A stretch of DNA of 64,000 bases from Neofamilia sp964346535 (GCA_964346535.1 CAYFUN010000001.1:1-64000); one strand, 5' to 3'. Shown: positions 15,931-25,507, numbered from the stretch's first letter. The notes: generated by a model not told the origin, from the sequence alone. Numbers and translations are program-made.

Positions 15931-17674
15931 AAAACTAAATATTTCATCTTATGGCCAACTAATAGACAAGGACCTTACTTTTAAAAAAGGCTTAAATGTA
16001 GTCATCGGTCCTAACGAGTCAGGCAAGTCCACTATTAGGTCCTTTATATTTAATTTATTTTTTGGTGGAACTCTTCCAGGATCAACTCGAGCAGTTTATA
16101 CAAAGGACTATGACAGGTATGTTCCTTGGAATTCAAACCGCTATGAAGGATCTGCCCTAGTAGAAGATGGAGGAAAAACCTATCACATTTATAGAAACTT
16201 TAATAAGGGCTTTGAAAAATTTTCAGTTTTTGATGCAGAAACAGGAAGCGACTCCAAAGACCACTTTAATATTGACACAAGTAGAAAGGTCCAAGCCTTT
16301 GATGAAAATTATTTTGGCATTAACGAGTCCAGCTTAAGAGATATTTTTGAAATAACTGACGACCATCAAATGAAAAACAGATTGTCTTATGATTTGAAAG
16401 ATAGAATTGTCAACCACTTTTCTAGCCAGTCTGAAGATATATCTATTGGCCAAGTTATAGAAAATATTGAGACCAAGGCCTATACAAAAGAAGACAAAAA
16501 AGAACTTAAATATCTGACCAGGTCTCTAGAAGATATTAATAGACAAATAAGTTTATCCTATGACAGTGCAGATACTGATGAAATTTTACTAAAGTCCATG
16601 GACCTAGACAGGGAAATAAACAAGCTAAAGGAAGACTTGGAAATTCTAGAAGAAGACCTTGACCAAAGTCTGAGACAAAGACCAGACAAGGAAAATAGAG
16701 CAGAAGAGAGAAGACTTTTATTAGAAAAAATTAATACTGAGGATGAGATTAAAGACCTAGAAGATTCTCTTTCCAGTAAAAGTTTTTTGCAAATAATAAA
16801 TTTTTCTTTTATTTTGCCAGCTTTAATATTTTTTATTTATTTCTTTAAAGCTAAAAGTTTGCAGCTTTTAATAACTGGTCTTGCCTTAACTTTAATCCTT
16901 GGTCTTTTGAGAATATTTTATGGATATTTTAAAAGCAAAAGCCAGGAGAAGACTAAGGCCAAACTTCGAATTCTCTATAACGACTTAGATGGTCTTATTG
17001 AAGCCTTAAAAATTCAAGAAGGATCTAATCTTAATATTGAAGAAGACTCCTTGGCTTTAATTGAAAAAATAAATAAGCTTAAAGACCAAATTAATGACAA
17101 GGCCATTCAAAGGGAAGTATTTTATAGTCAAGTAAAAGAAAGAGACAAGGACTTAGAAAATCTTAGGCTTTTAGACCAAGAGAAAGAAGACATTTTAGAT
17201 AAAATTGCAGACCTAAACTTTAAAAGTCAGATGAAAGACACTGCCATTGAAATTATTTCAAAGCTATCTAAGGTAAAATTTGAAACAGTTTCTACAAACC
17301 TCATTGAAGACTGCTCAGATTTTATTAAAATAATTACTAACAACAAATACAGCAAACTTTTAATAAACGATGACTTAGACCTTTTACTTTTTGATAACAG
17401 CTTACAGAAATTTGTCTATATAGAAGACTTAAGTAAGGCCACAATTGGCCAAGTTTATCTGGCTTATAGGTTGGGATTAATTGTAAACTCAGGAGTAGAT
17501 TTTCCAATAATTATTGATGATGGCTTTTCTCTATATGATATGGATAGAAATGAGGCTAGTTTAAAACTTTTGGAAAAACTTTCTGAAGACTATCAAATTA
17601 TTTTGTTTACAAGTAATACAAGGGATTTAATTTTAGATCCAGCAAATATAAATATTATAAAATTATGGAGTTAA
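15920..17674 (+). CDS. yhaN: YhaN-like AAA ATPase (Rad50/SbcC-type) with membrane segments
   Basis: A 584-residue ABC-type ATPase. Walker A is GPNESGKST at 30-38. A C-terminal signature LSKATIGQVYLAYRL and Walker B FPIIIDDGFSLYD complete the head, as in Rad50/SbcC/RecF relatives. Between them are charged coiled-coil stretches interrupted by two hydrophobic segments at about residues 290-340 (FILPALIFFIYFF and LLITGLALTLILGLL). Such a hairpin is typical of YhaN and suggests membrane attachment. It is much shorter than the roughly 960 residues I recall for Bacillus YhaN. ATG 15920 with AGGTGA five bases upstream is preferred to GTG 15911. It overlaps the nuclease gene by 11 bases. Confidence 0.85.
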   Translation: MKIKKLNISSYGQLIDKDLTFKKGLNVVIGPNESGKSTIRSFIFNLFFGGTLPGSTRAVYTKDYDRYVPWNSNRYEGSALVEDGGKTYHIYRNFNKGFEKFSVFDAETGSDSKDHFNIDTSRKVQAFDENYFGINESSLRDIFEITDDHQMKNRLSYDLKDRIVNHFSSQSEDISIGQVIENIETKAYTKEDKKELKYLTRSLEDINRQISLSYDSADTDEILLKSMDLDREINKLKEDLEILEEDLDQSLRQRPDKENRAEERRLLLEKINTEDEIKDLEDSLSSKSFLQIINFSFILPALIFFIYFFKAKSLQLLITGLALTLILGLLRIFYGYFKSKSQEKTKAKLRILYNDLDGLIEALKIQEGSNLNIEEDSLALIEKINKLKDQINDKAIQREVFYSQVKERDKDLENLRLLDQEKEDILDKIADLNFKSQMKDTAIEIISKLSKVKFETVSTNLIEDCSDFIKIITNNKYSKLLINDDLDLLLFDNSLQKFVYIEDLSKATIGQVYLAYRLGLIVNSGVDFPIIIDDGFSLYDMDRNEASLKLLEKLSEDYQIILFTSNTRDLILDPANINIIKLWS

Positions 17675-17676
17675 AT

Positions 17677-18363
17677 ATGATTTGGGCAATTGGAGACACT
17701 CACTTTGACCATACTAAAGACAAGTCCATGGATATTTTTGGTGACAACTGGAAGGATCACGACCAAAAGATAATAGATTTTTGGAAGGAAAATGTAAAAG
17801 AAGACGATTTAGTCCTTTTAGTTGGGGACATATCTTGGGCTTTAAAACTTGAAGAGGCCCTTGTTGACCTAAAGATGATTGATGATCTGCCAGGTATTAA
17901 GTGCATAATAAAAGGCAACCACGACTATTGGTGGTCAACAAAAAACAAACTAGAGGGACTGGGACTTAAGACCATTCACTTTCTACACAACGACGCCTTT
18001 GTCTATAAGGACTATGTCATTGCAGGCTCAAGAGGCTGGATGGCAAGAGACAGTGAAGACTTTTCTACAGAAGATGAAAAAATTTTTAACAGAGAATTAG
18101 GAAGATTAGATTTATCTTTAAAGGCAGCAAGGGGCCAAGAGGGCAAAAAGAGAATTTGTCTGATCCACTATCCACCCTTTAATTCAAAAAAAGAGCCTAA
18201 TGAGTTTTTGAACTTAATGACTAAACACGATATTTCCCTTTGCCTCTATGGCCACCTTCATGGTCCAGGTCATGTTATGGTTAGCGAAGGAAATTTTTTA
18301 GGCGTAGATGTAAAATGTGTTTCAAGTGACTATGTAGACTTTAAATTGCAAAAGATAGACTAA
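17677..18363 (+). CDS. Metallophosphoesterase
   Basis: A 229-residue calcineurin-like phosphoesterase of the small family beginning MIWAIGDTHFDHTKDKSMDIFG. The metal-binding motifs are GDTHFD, GDISWA, GNHDYWW, LIHYPPF and GHLHG. ATG 17677 fits both the family start and a GGAG ribosome site that lies in the end of the previous gene; ATG 17665 is an in-frame alternative. It starts 2 bases after the YhaN-like ATPase gene and so is the last member of that operon. The substrate is unknown. Confidence 0.85.
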   Translation: MIWAIGDTHFDHTKDKSMDIFGDNWKDHDQKIIDFWKENVKEDDLVLLVGDISWALKLEEALVDLKMIDDLPGIKCIIKGNHDYWWSTKNKLEGLGLKTIHFLHNDAFVYKDYVIAGSRGWMARDSEDFSTEDEKIFNRELGRLDLSLKAARGQEGKKRICLIHYPPFNSKKEPNEFLNLMTKHDISLCLYGHLHGPGHVMVSEGNFLGVDVKCVSSDYVDFKLQKID

Positions 18364-18405
18364 CATTAAATTTTTCAAAATCTCACTAATAATGGTTTTT
18401 TGTGA

Positions 18406-18411
18406 TATAAT
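18406..18411 (+). promoter_or_regulatory. Candidate -10 box for the PEP synthase gene
   Basis: TATAAT, preceded by TG one base upstream (an extended -10 form, TGTGATATAAT), lies 30 bases before the ATG. No convincing -35 box is present at 17 bases. Confidence 0.5.
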
Positions 18412-18441
18412 TTTTTTAGAGGACTATGAAAGGAGACTAGC

Positions 18442-20778
18442 ATGTCAAAGTATAGGTATATTAGAAAATTTAATGAAGTAGGTAAAGATGATATAGGCCT
18501 AGTTGGAGGCAAGGGTGCAAATTTAGGAGAAATGACCCAAATGGGTTTAGATGTTCCACCAGGATTTTGTGTTACATCAAATGCATACAATTATTTTATT
18601 GAATATACTAATTTAGATGAAACTGTAAAAGTCTTGTTAGAAAGATTAGATGTAGACAATCCAGATTCATTAACCCAAGTTAGTGAAAAACTACAGGCTA
18701 AACTTAATGAAAGTAGAATTCCAGAAGACTTAGAGGCAGAAATTAGAGCTGCCTATAGTGAATTTTCTAAAGATGTAAACTTAGAAAATCCACAAGTTGC
18801 AGTTAGATCGTCTGCCACAGCTGAAGACCTTCCAGATGCGTCTTTTGCTGGCCAACAAGACACTTACTTACACATAGCAGGAGAAGAAGAGCTACTAAAG
18901 CATATTAGAATGTGCTGGGCATCTCTTTGGACTGCAAGGGCAATCTATTATAGGGAAAAACAAAAATTCGACCACTTTGACGTAGCTCTAAGTGTAGTAG
19001 TTCAAAAAATGGTCAACAGTGAAAAATCTGGAGTTATGTTTACTGCAAATCCTATTTCTCAAAACATTGATGAGATGATGATTAACGCATCTTATGGTTT
19101 AGGCGAAGCGGTTGTATCAGGCATGGTTACACCAGACGAATATATAATAAATAAAAATACCAAAGAAATTATAGAAACCACAATTTCTGAAAAAAATGTA
19201 ATGGTAATTAAGGCTGATGATGGCATAGGAACAAGAACTGTAAATGTAGCAGATTATTTAGGCAATGACGCTGTTAAAAATGAATGTCTAAGCACAAATG
19301 AATTAAATAAATTAATTGACTATGGCCTAAAAATTGAAAAAGCCTACAACAATATCCAAGACATTGAGTGGGGAATTGATGAAGATACCAATGACCTTTA
19401 TATCCTTCAATCTAGACCAATAACTACAATTAAGCCAGATGAAAAAGAAGAGCTTATTGTACTGGCCAAAGGTCTAGCAGCATCACCAGGACTTGGCAGA
19501 GGCAAGGTTAGAATAGTAGAGGACCTAAATAATATTAACCAAGTTAAAGACGGCGATGTACTAATAACAGGAATGACAAATCCTGACATGGTTCCAGCAA
19601 TGAGAAAGTGTGCAGCAGTTGTTACTGAAGAAGGCGGAAGAACCTGCCACGCTGCTATAGTTTCTCGTGAGCTAGGTATTCCATGTATAGTTGGAGCAAA
19701 GAACGCCATGAAAAACCTTAAAGAAGGTCAATTTGTAACAGTTGACTCAACTAGGGGAGTTGTTTATGACGGCAATGTTCTAAATAAAAAAGTTGAAGAC
19801 CATAAAAAAGAAGAAGGCTCTGCTAACTTAGTTATGACCCAAGAACTAAAAACACTTTTGGCTCCAGTTACTGCAACAAAAATCTATATGAACCTAGGTC
19901 AACCAGACCTAATTGAAAAACACAAACACCTACCATTTGATGGAATTGGCCTAATGAGAACAGAATTTATTTTTACAAACATGATTGGCGTTCATCCAAT
20001 GTATCTTGTAAAAACTGGCCAAACTGACCTAATGGTTGACAAGTTAGTTGAAGGAATTTATCAAGTAGCATCAGCTATTTATCCAAAACAACTTACAGTT
20101 AGACTTTCTGACTTTAGAACCAATGAATACAGGGGCCTAAAAGGTGGAGAAGAAGTAGAACCAATTGAACAAAACCCAATGATAGGTTGGAGGGGCGTTT
20201 CTAGATATATTTCTCCAGAATACGAACAAGGCTTTAGACTAGAATGTCAAGCAATTAGAAAAGTTCGTGAAGAACACGGCCTAAAAAATGTTGTAGTAAT
20301 GCTACCATTTGTTAGAACTCCAGAAGAACTTATTCATGCTAAGAGCATAATGGCTGAAGAAGGTCTAGTTCAAGGTGTAGACTTTAAACTTTGGATTATG
20401 GCAGAAGTTCCATCAGTTGTAATGCAAGCTGAAGAATTCGCCCAACTTGTTGACGGCTTTTCAATAGGATCTAACGATCTTACCCAATTAATTATGGGCT
20501 CAGATAGAGACTCAGAAAAGCTTAATAACATGGGCTACTTTGATGAGAGAAATGAAGCTGTAAAAAGAGCTGTAAAGATTTTAATTAATGCAGCAAAAAA
20601 ATATGGCAAGACTTGTTCAATTTGTGGCCAAGGCCCATCTCAATATCCAGAGTTTGCAGAATTTTTAGTAGAAAATGGAATTACTTCAATTTCTGTAAAT
20701 CCAGATACTGTTGAATACACTAGAAGAGTTGTTGCCCAAGTAGAACAAAAATTAATTTTAAATTCAATTAAAAAATAA
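18442..20778 (+). CDS. ppsA: Phosphoenolpyruvate synthase
   Basis: A 778-residue PEP synthase (pyruvate, water dikinase). Order: N-terminal ATP-grasp domain with VGGKGANLGEM and VAVRSSATAEDLPDASFAGQ; central phosphohistidine domain with GGRTCHAAIVSRELG (His403 is the swivelling phosphate carrier); C-terminal TIM barrel ending SICGQGPSQYPEF, whose Cys is the catalytic acid. Length and motifs match PpsA rather than the roughly 870-residue pyruvate phosphate dikinase. It makes PEP from pyruvate and ATP, allowing gluconeogenesis from amino acids. It has its own -10 box, a good ribosome site (GAAAGGAGAC) and a terminator. Confidence 0.95.
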   Translation: MSKYRYIRKFNEVGKDDIGLVGGKGANLGEMTQMGLDVPPGFCVTSNAYNYFIEYTNLDETVKVLLERLDVDNPDSLTQVSEKLQAKLNESRIPEDLEAEIRAAYSEFSKDVNLENPQVAVRSSATAEDLPDASFAGQQDTYLHIAGEEELLKHIRMCWASLWTARAIYYREKQKFDHFDVALSVVVQKMVNSEKSGVMFTANPISQNIDEMMINASYGLGEAVVSGMVTPDEYIINKNTKEIIETTISEKNVMVIKADDGIGTRTVNVADYLGNDAVKNECLSTNELNKLIDYGLKIEKAYNNIQDIEWGIDEDTNDLYILQSRPITTIKPDEKEELIVLAKGLAASPGLGRGKVRIVEDLNNINQVKDGDVLITGMTNPDMVPAMRKCAAVVTEEGGRTCHAAIVSRELGIPCIVGAKNAMKNLKEGQFVTVDSTRGVVYDGNVLNKKVEDHKKEEGSANLVMTQELKTLLAPVTATKIYMNLGQPDLIEKHKHLPFDGIGLMRTEFIFTNMIGVHPMYLVKTGQTDLMVDKLVEGIYQVASAIYPKQLTVRLSDFRTNEYRGLKGGEEVEPIEQNPMIGWRGVSRYISPEYEQGFRLECQAIRKVREEHGLKNVVVMLPFVRTPEELIHAKSIMAEEGLVQGVDFKLWIMAEVPSVVMQAEEFAQLVDGFSIGSNDLTQLIMGSDRDSEKLNNMGYFDERNEAVKRAVKILINAAKKYGKTCSICGQGPSQYPEFAEFLVENGITSISVNPDTVEYTRRVVAQVEQKLILNSIKK

Positions 20779-20785
20779 ATGAACT

Positions 20786-20818
20786 TTAGGCTGTCTTTAT
20801 AGATGGCCTAATTTTTTT
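20786..20818 (+). terminator. Terminator after ppsA
   Basis: TTAGGCTGTCT (20786-20796) pairs with AGATGGCCTAA (20801-20811) across a TTAT loop, with two G-T pairs, followed by seven T. Confidence 0.88.
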
Positions 20819-20883
20819 GAAAAATTTTAGATGATAAAAACAAATTTAAATTTATTGGAAGATATTTTTAGCTTATAAAATAA

Positions 20884-20920
20884 AAAATGGCCTAGGTCAT
20901 AATTGATCTAGTCCATTTTT
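20884..20920 (-). terminator. Terminator of the AlaX-like gene
   Basis: AAAATGGCCTAGGTCA pairs with TGATCTAGTCCATTTT around a short loop, with A and T tails on the two sides. It lies 3 bases past the stop codon of the minus-strand gene, and can act in both directions. Confidence 0.82.
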
Positions 20921-20922
20921 CT

Positions 20923-22113
20923 TTAAAGCAATTTTTCTAATTCTTCGTTAAAGAATTTTAAAACTCCGTCTTTATCCTTGCTTATAATTAAACCTTGTAA
21001 AAACTTTTCTGATCCGCCAGCTTTGACAGTAAATTTTTCGTCTAATCTTTCTTTAATCTTTTTCAAGTCTGACTTTAGCTTTCCATTTACACTTATAGAA
21101 AAGTTACAAATTTCATTTTCATATTTATATAGGGCCAAGATAATATTTTCATTTTCAAGTTTTTTCACCAGCAAATTCACTTGAGAAAAATCAAGGTCAT
21201 CAAAGATTCCAGAATAAAAGTTTTTTGGGTTTGTACCTGCTTGCTTAAGTAATTTAGCAGCATACAAGTCTAAGTAAGAAGACTTTAATCTGCCAAAGGC
21301 CTCTTCCAGACTTTGATTTTTTTCTTTAAAGCTTGTATATTTTTCTAGAAGATTGTTTGTATTTGCAGATAGGTCCTTAGAAATATTTTTATAGATTTTA
21401 TCCTTAACCCTATAATCTTCTAGGGCATCTCTTCCAACTTTGACAAAAACTCTTAGCTTGCCATTTTGTTTGGCCCAGTCTACTATTTTTATAAGTCCTA
21501 ATTCTCCGGTTCTTGACACATGGGTTCCTCCACAAGGGGAGTAGTCAAAGCCGTCAATTTCTATTATCCTTAAATCTTTTTCAACCTTAGGTTCTCGTCT
21601 AAGAGGAAGATTTTCTAGTTCTTTATCACTAGGGAAGTAGGCCTTCACTTCAAGGTTATTTTGTATTATAAAATTTGCCAGGTCTTCAACTTCCTTAATT
21701 TGTCTTTCTTCTATATCTTCTGTATCAAAATCAATAGTGATATGGTCATCAGATGCATGAAAGCTAAGGGTGTCTATGGCATAGAGCCTATAAAAACATG
21801 CAGATACTAAGTGCTGGCAAGTGTGTTCTTGCATAATGTGAAGTCTATTTTCCCAATTGATTTTCAAAAGTACAGAGTCCGAATCAATTCTATTTTTTAC
21901 TACATGATAAATCCTAGAATTTTTTTCATAGGATTTTATAAGGTCCTTGCCATTTATTGTTCCTATATCACCTTTTTGGCCACCAAGGCCTGCAGGATAA
22001 AAAATTGTCTTGTCTAATAAAATATGGTAGTTGTCGTCAATTTTTTCAGCTGAAATAATATTAGCTTGGATTTCTGTTAGATATTGGTTAAAAATATATA
22101 GTCTGTCTTTCAT
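20923..22113 (-). CDS. AlaX-L type alanyl-tRNA editing protein with DHHA1 domain
   Basis: A 396-residue relative of the editing half of alanyl-tRNA synthetase. The zinc motifs are H97 and H101 (HTCQH) and C194 and H198 (CGGTH); such sites hydrolyse mischarged Ser-tRNA(Ala) or Gly-tRNA(Ala). The N-terminal GLGGQKGDIGTI stretch also matches the AlaRS family. A helical linker (about 240-300) leads to a DHHA1 domain ending with KAGGSEKFLQGLI, whose GG motif is typical. There is no aminoacylation domain, so it is a free-standing trans-editing factor. It is a single-gene unit; its start faces comEC. Confidence 0.92.
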   Translation of the reverse strand: MKDRLYIFNQYLTEIQANIISAEKIDDNYHILLDKTIFYPAGLGGQKGDIGTINGKDLIKSYEKNSRIYHVVKNRIDSDSVLLKINWENRLHIMQEHTCQHLVSACFYRLYAIDTLSFHASDDHITIDFDTEDIEERQIKEVEDLANFIIQNNLEVKAYFPSDKELENLPLRREPKVEKDLRIIEIDGFDYSPCGGTHVSRTGELGLIKIVDWAKQNGKLRVFVKVGRDALEDYRVKDKIYKNISKDLSANTNNLLEKYTSFKEKNQSLEEAFGRLKSSYLDLYAAKLLKQAGTNPKNFYSGIFDDLDFSQVNLLVKKLENENIILALYKYENEICNFSISVNGKLKSDLKKIKERLDEKFTVKAGGSEKFLQGLIISKDKDGVLKFFNEELEKLL

Positions 22114-22171
22114 AGTATCACCAAGATAATTTTACCATAAAAGACTTATATTAGCAGCCAAATAAATATGA

Positions 22172-22177
22172 TATAAT
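22172..22177 (+). promoter_or_regulatory. -10 box immediately before comEC
   Basis: A perfect TATAAT ends six bases before the comEC ATG at 22184. The transcription start would then fall on or next to the start codon, and no ribosome site is visible. The -35 region is poor. Confidence 0.5.
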
Positions 22178-22183
22178 TTAGCT

Positions 22184-24499
22184 ATGGAGAGAAATATATT
22201 TTTTACTTTACTAGGTCTTATTTTGGCCACAGTAATTTATAATCTTTTTAACATAAACATCTTATTTTTATATATTTTGCTAATAAGCATTTTTACTTTT
22301 ACTAGCTTTGACAAGAGCAGCAAGTTTTTATTATTAGCTGGCTTTGTAATTCTTATTAATATTTTCTTAGGCAGGGCAGGAGCCAAGTTTTATGAGCCTG
22401 GGACTATTTTGTCTGTTGATGGCCAAGTTGTAGACCTTAAAGACTATGACCAAGGCTATAAGAGAATTTTAGTCAAAGACAAGTCTAAGAAAAAGTTTTA
22501 TATTGGCGGCAAAAACCTAGAGGATATAAGTAAGGGAGATTATGTTAGAGCTGAAATTGAAATTACAGAGATTAGTGAAAACAAAAATTTTAATCTGCCA
22601 TCTATAAGGTCTTATTACCAAAGAGAAAATATTTGGGGATCTGCAAAGGCCCTGGCACTTACAAAATATGAAAACACAAAATTCTTATCATCAAGTAAAT
22701 ATAGATTACTTAAAAAAATAGACCAGTCAATTGAAGAAAACTTATCTGCTGACAACTCTCCTATAATTAAAAAACTAGTCTTAGCTGACTCAAGTTCCTT
22801 AGGCAAAGATACCCGCCAGGCTTATTCAGATGCAGGCCTAGCACACTTACTGGCAATTTCTGGTCTTCACATATACATAATAATATTCTGCCTAGACTTG
22901 CTGTTAAAGAAAGTAAATTTATCCTATAATCTTAGGTTTTCTTTTATTATTGTAGTCTTAACTTTTTATGCCTATATTTTAGATTTTACCCCTTCTGTTT
23001 CAAGAGCTATTTTAATGTATGCCTTAAAGGGGGTTTTTGAAATTAGCAATAGAAAAGTTTCTAATCTTTCGGTAGTTTTTATTTCTCTAATAATAATTTT
23101 AAGTCTAAAACCTATGGCGATTTTCGACCTAGGCCTTCAGCTTTCGTATTTGTCTGTCCTTGGAATTTTAATATTAAATCCTAGATTAAATCCAAAAAGA
23201 CAAGAGGGCATTTATGGTTTATTCACTCTTTATGCCAGTGTAAATATAATGATTTTACCCCTACTAATTTATAATTTTAATAACTTTAACATTTTTTCCT
23301 TTTTTATAAACTTACTTATAAGTCCAGTAATTATTTTTATTTTAATTTTATCCTACCTGGCTATTCTTTTAGATTTGATTTTTTCTTTGAACTTTCTTTA
23401 TCTATTTATCGATCAAATACTTACAGCTAGCAACTTTTACTTGCAGGTATTTTTAGAAAAATTTGATTTCTATTTGAGGCTTTATCAACCAAGTCTAGGC
23501 CAAGTATTTTTATACTACCTATCCTTGTTTCTTCTTCTAAAAAAATCTCTGCATAAAAAAATTTACCAGTACAGGGTCATAGGCTATTGTATTTTCACCC
23601 TAGGTCTTTGTATAAATTTTTATAACTTACTAAATCCAAAATTGCTTGTTGGATTTTTTGACGTTGGCCAAGGGGACTCGGCTTACTTGTCCTATAAAAA
23701 TACTTATATTCAAATTGATACAGGCGGATCAACTTATTCATCATACAATCCAGGTATTGAAGTTACGAGGAAGGCCATAAAAAAACGTGGCATTAGAAAA
23801 ATTGACCTTCTTATCCTAAGTCACTTTGATGCTGACCATGTTCTTGGGACTAAAAGTTTAATAGAAGATGGCCTAGTCAAGGCACTTTTAATAAATGGGC
23901 CAGAAGAAGACAATGTCATTTATAAAGACATTATGGCAACTGGTGTAAAACCTTTTTATCCTAAAGAAAAATTATTTATTGACAAGGACTTTTACTTGGA
24001 GTTTTTAAATACTGATATAGAAAATATTAGAGAATCAAATGACAGGTCGCTAGTAGTCCTTGCTAACTACAAGGGGAAGAGAATACTTTTTACTGGAGAT
24101 ATTGGCGAAAATGTAGAGAGAAAACTAAAAGGTAGCTTTGGACCAGTTGATATTCTAAAAGTTTCCCACCACGGGTCAAAGTATTCTTCAACAAGAGATT
24201 TTTTAAAAGAGACTAGGCCAGCTTATGCAATAATTTCTGTTGGCGCAAAAAACTCATATGGGCATCCTGATCCAGATGTTTTGAAAAATCTATCTTATGT
24301 AAAGGCAAAAATTTTAAGGACAGACCAAGTAGGGGAGATTGTCTTTGAAATAGGTAATGAAATTAGCTACACTACAGCAGGATCTAAGAAGATTAGCATA
24401 TTTGCTTATGAAAGATTGGGAATTTTTGTTATAATATTTCTAGGCAGTCTTTATTATATAAAAGAAAAAGAGGCAGACAATGATTTACAAAGATTTTAA
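22184..24499 (+). CDS. comEC: ComEC/Rec2 family DNA-uptake channel protein
   Basis: A 771-residue membrane protein. The first 60 residues are hydrophobic, then a soluble OB-like region (DUF4131) spans about 75-150. The competence domain opens with LGKDTRQAYSDAGLAHLLAISGLHI and has many membrane helices to about 490. The C-terminal metallo-beta-lactamase-like domain shows FDVGQGDSAYL, HFDADHVLG and SHHGSKYSS. In competent bacteria ComEC passes single-stranded DNA through the membrane, and the C-terminal domain may degrade the other strand. comEA is at 44237. The holA gene overlaps its end, a common neighbour in Firmicutes. Confidence 0.94.
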   Translation: MERNIFFTLLGLILATVIYNLFNINILFLYILLISIFTFTSFDKSSKFLLLAGFVILINIFLGRAGAKFYEPGTILSVDGQVVDLKDYDQGYKRILVKDKSKKKFYIGGKNLEDISKGDYVRAEIEITEISENKNFNLPSIRSYYQRENIWGSAKALALTKYENTKFLSSSKYRLLKKIDQSIEENLSADNSPIIKKLVLADSSSLGKDTRQAYSDAGLAHLLAISGLHIYIIIFCLDLLLKKVNLSYNLRFSFIIVVLTFYAYILDFTPSVSRAILMYALKGVFEISNRKVSNLSVVFISLIIILSLKPMAIFDLGLQLSYLSVLGILILNPRLNPKRQEGIYGLFTLYASVNIMILPLLIYNFNNFNIFSFFINLLISPVIIFILILSYLAILLDLIFSLNFLYLFIDQILTASNFYLQVFLEKFDFYLRLYQPSLGQVFLYYLSLFLLLKKSLHKKIYQYRVIGYCIFTLGLCINFYNLLNPKLLVGFFDVGQGDSAYLSYKNTYIQIDTGGSTYSSYNPGIEVTRKAIKKRGIRKIDLLILSHFDADHVLGTKSLIEDGLVKALLINGPEEDNVIYKDIMATGVKPFYPKEKLFIDKDFYLEFLNTDIENIRESNDRSLVVLANYKGKRILFTGDIGENVERKLKGSFGPVDILKVSHHGSKYSSTRDFLKETRPAYAIISVGAKNSYGHPDPDVLKNLSYVKAKILRTDQVGEIVFEIGNEISYTTAGSKKISIFAYERLGIFVIIFLGSLYYIKEKEADNDLQRF

Positions 24500-25499
24500 A
24501 AATATATTGACAAGTAAAAAGCTAGGAGGAGCCTATTTATTTTTAGGCTATGAAGCCCTAGCTATAGAGAGAACTATTGATTACATTATAAAAACCTATA
24601 TTGATGGGCCCTTTAAGGACCTAAACTTCACCCACGTTCACGGTTCAACTATTGATATAAAAAATTTTTATGCCTATATAGAAACTCTTCCCTTTATGGC
24701 AGATAAAAGGCTGGTATTAATTGATGAGCTAGGACCAATGCTACAAAAAATTGACCTTAGCCAAGACCTTTTAGACAGCTTAGAAAATTTAAGCGAAGAT
24801 ACTATAGTAATTTTTCACGACTCAGACCAAGAACTAAAAAAGACAACTAAGTTTTATAAGTTTTTTAAAAAGATAAATCGAGTAGTTGAATTTGAAAAGT
24901 TTTCTAATATTGAAGTTAGAAATTTTATAAAAAAAGAATTTAACTCTAAGGGCAAGAAAATAAGAGATGACGACTTGTCTTATTTTTTAATGCTAACAGG
25001 TTATTTAAATAAAAAAATTGAAAAAAATCTCTATGACCTAGTAAGCGAAATTGACAAGGTAGTTTTTTATAGCGATGGAAGCCAAATTACAAGGGCAGAC
25101 ATAGACAAGATAGTTGAAAAGTCTAAGGATTCAAATATATTTAATCTCTTAGATTCACTGGCAGACAAAAATTCGAAAGCAGCAATAAATTACTTACATG
25201 ACTTGTATGAAAAAAACGAGTCTATGCCAGGCATTCTCTATATGATTCAAAGAAGGTATAGCCATTTTTATCAATATGTATCCCTATTTGAAATGAAAAA
25301 ATCAGATGCATTTATAAGGGCAACTATAGGGATTTCTGATTTTGAATACAAGGTAATTCAAAGGTCTTCAAGAAGTTTTACAACTTGCAAACTTCGAGAG
25401 AACTTAGACCTTATTTTACAAACAGACAAGAGGTTAAAGTCAACTTCTTATTCTGACTTATTTTTAATGGAATATCTTTTAGTAAGTCTTTGTAAGTAG
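24480..25499 (+). CDS. holA: DNA polymerase III subunit delta
   Basis: A 339-residue clamp-loader delta subunit. The start (LGGAYLFLGYEALAIERTIDYI) and the AAA-like middle (LPFMADKRLVLIDEL, then DSNIFNLLDSLADKN) follow the HolA family. The C-terminal collar domain contains MPGILYMIQRRYSHF and a lysine-rich segment near RLKSTSYSDLFLMEYLL. Delta opens the beta sliding clamp during loading. The gene starts 20 bases inside comEC, as in many Firmicutes where comEC-holA-rpsT lie together; here rpsT is on the opposite strand. Confidence 0.92.
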   Translation: MIYKDFKNILTSKKLGGAYLFLGYEALAIERTIDYIIKTYIDGPFKDLNFTHVHGSTIDIKNFYAYIETLPFMADKRLVLIDELGPMLQKIDLSQDLLDSLENLSEDTIVIFHDSDQELKKTTKFYKFFKKINRVVEFEKFSNIEVRNFIKKEFNSKGKKIRDDDLSYFLMLTGYLNKKIEKNLYDLVSEIDKVVFYSDGSQITRADIDKIVEKSKDSNIFNLLDSLADKNSKAAINYLHDLYEKNESMPGILYMIQRRYSHFYQYVSLFEMKKSDAFIRATIGISDFEYKVIQRSSRSFTTCKLRENLDLILQTDKRLKSTSYSDLFLMEYLLVSLCK

Positions 25500-25507
25500 C
25501 AATAAAA

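Noticed and set aside
18361..18441. T-box or other riboswitch upstream of ppsA
   Set aside because: The leader is too short and only a -10 box and ribosome site are visible.
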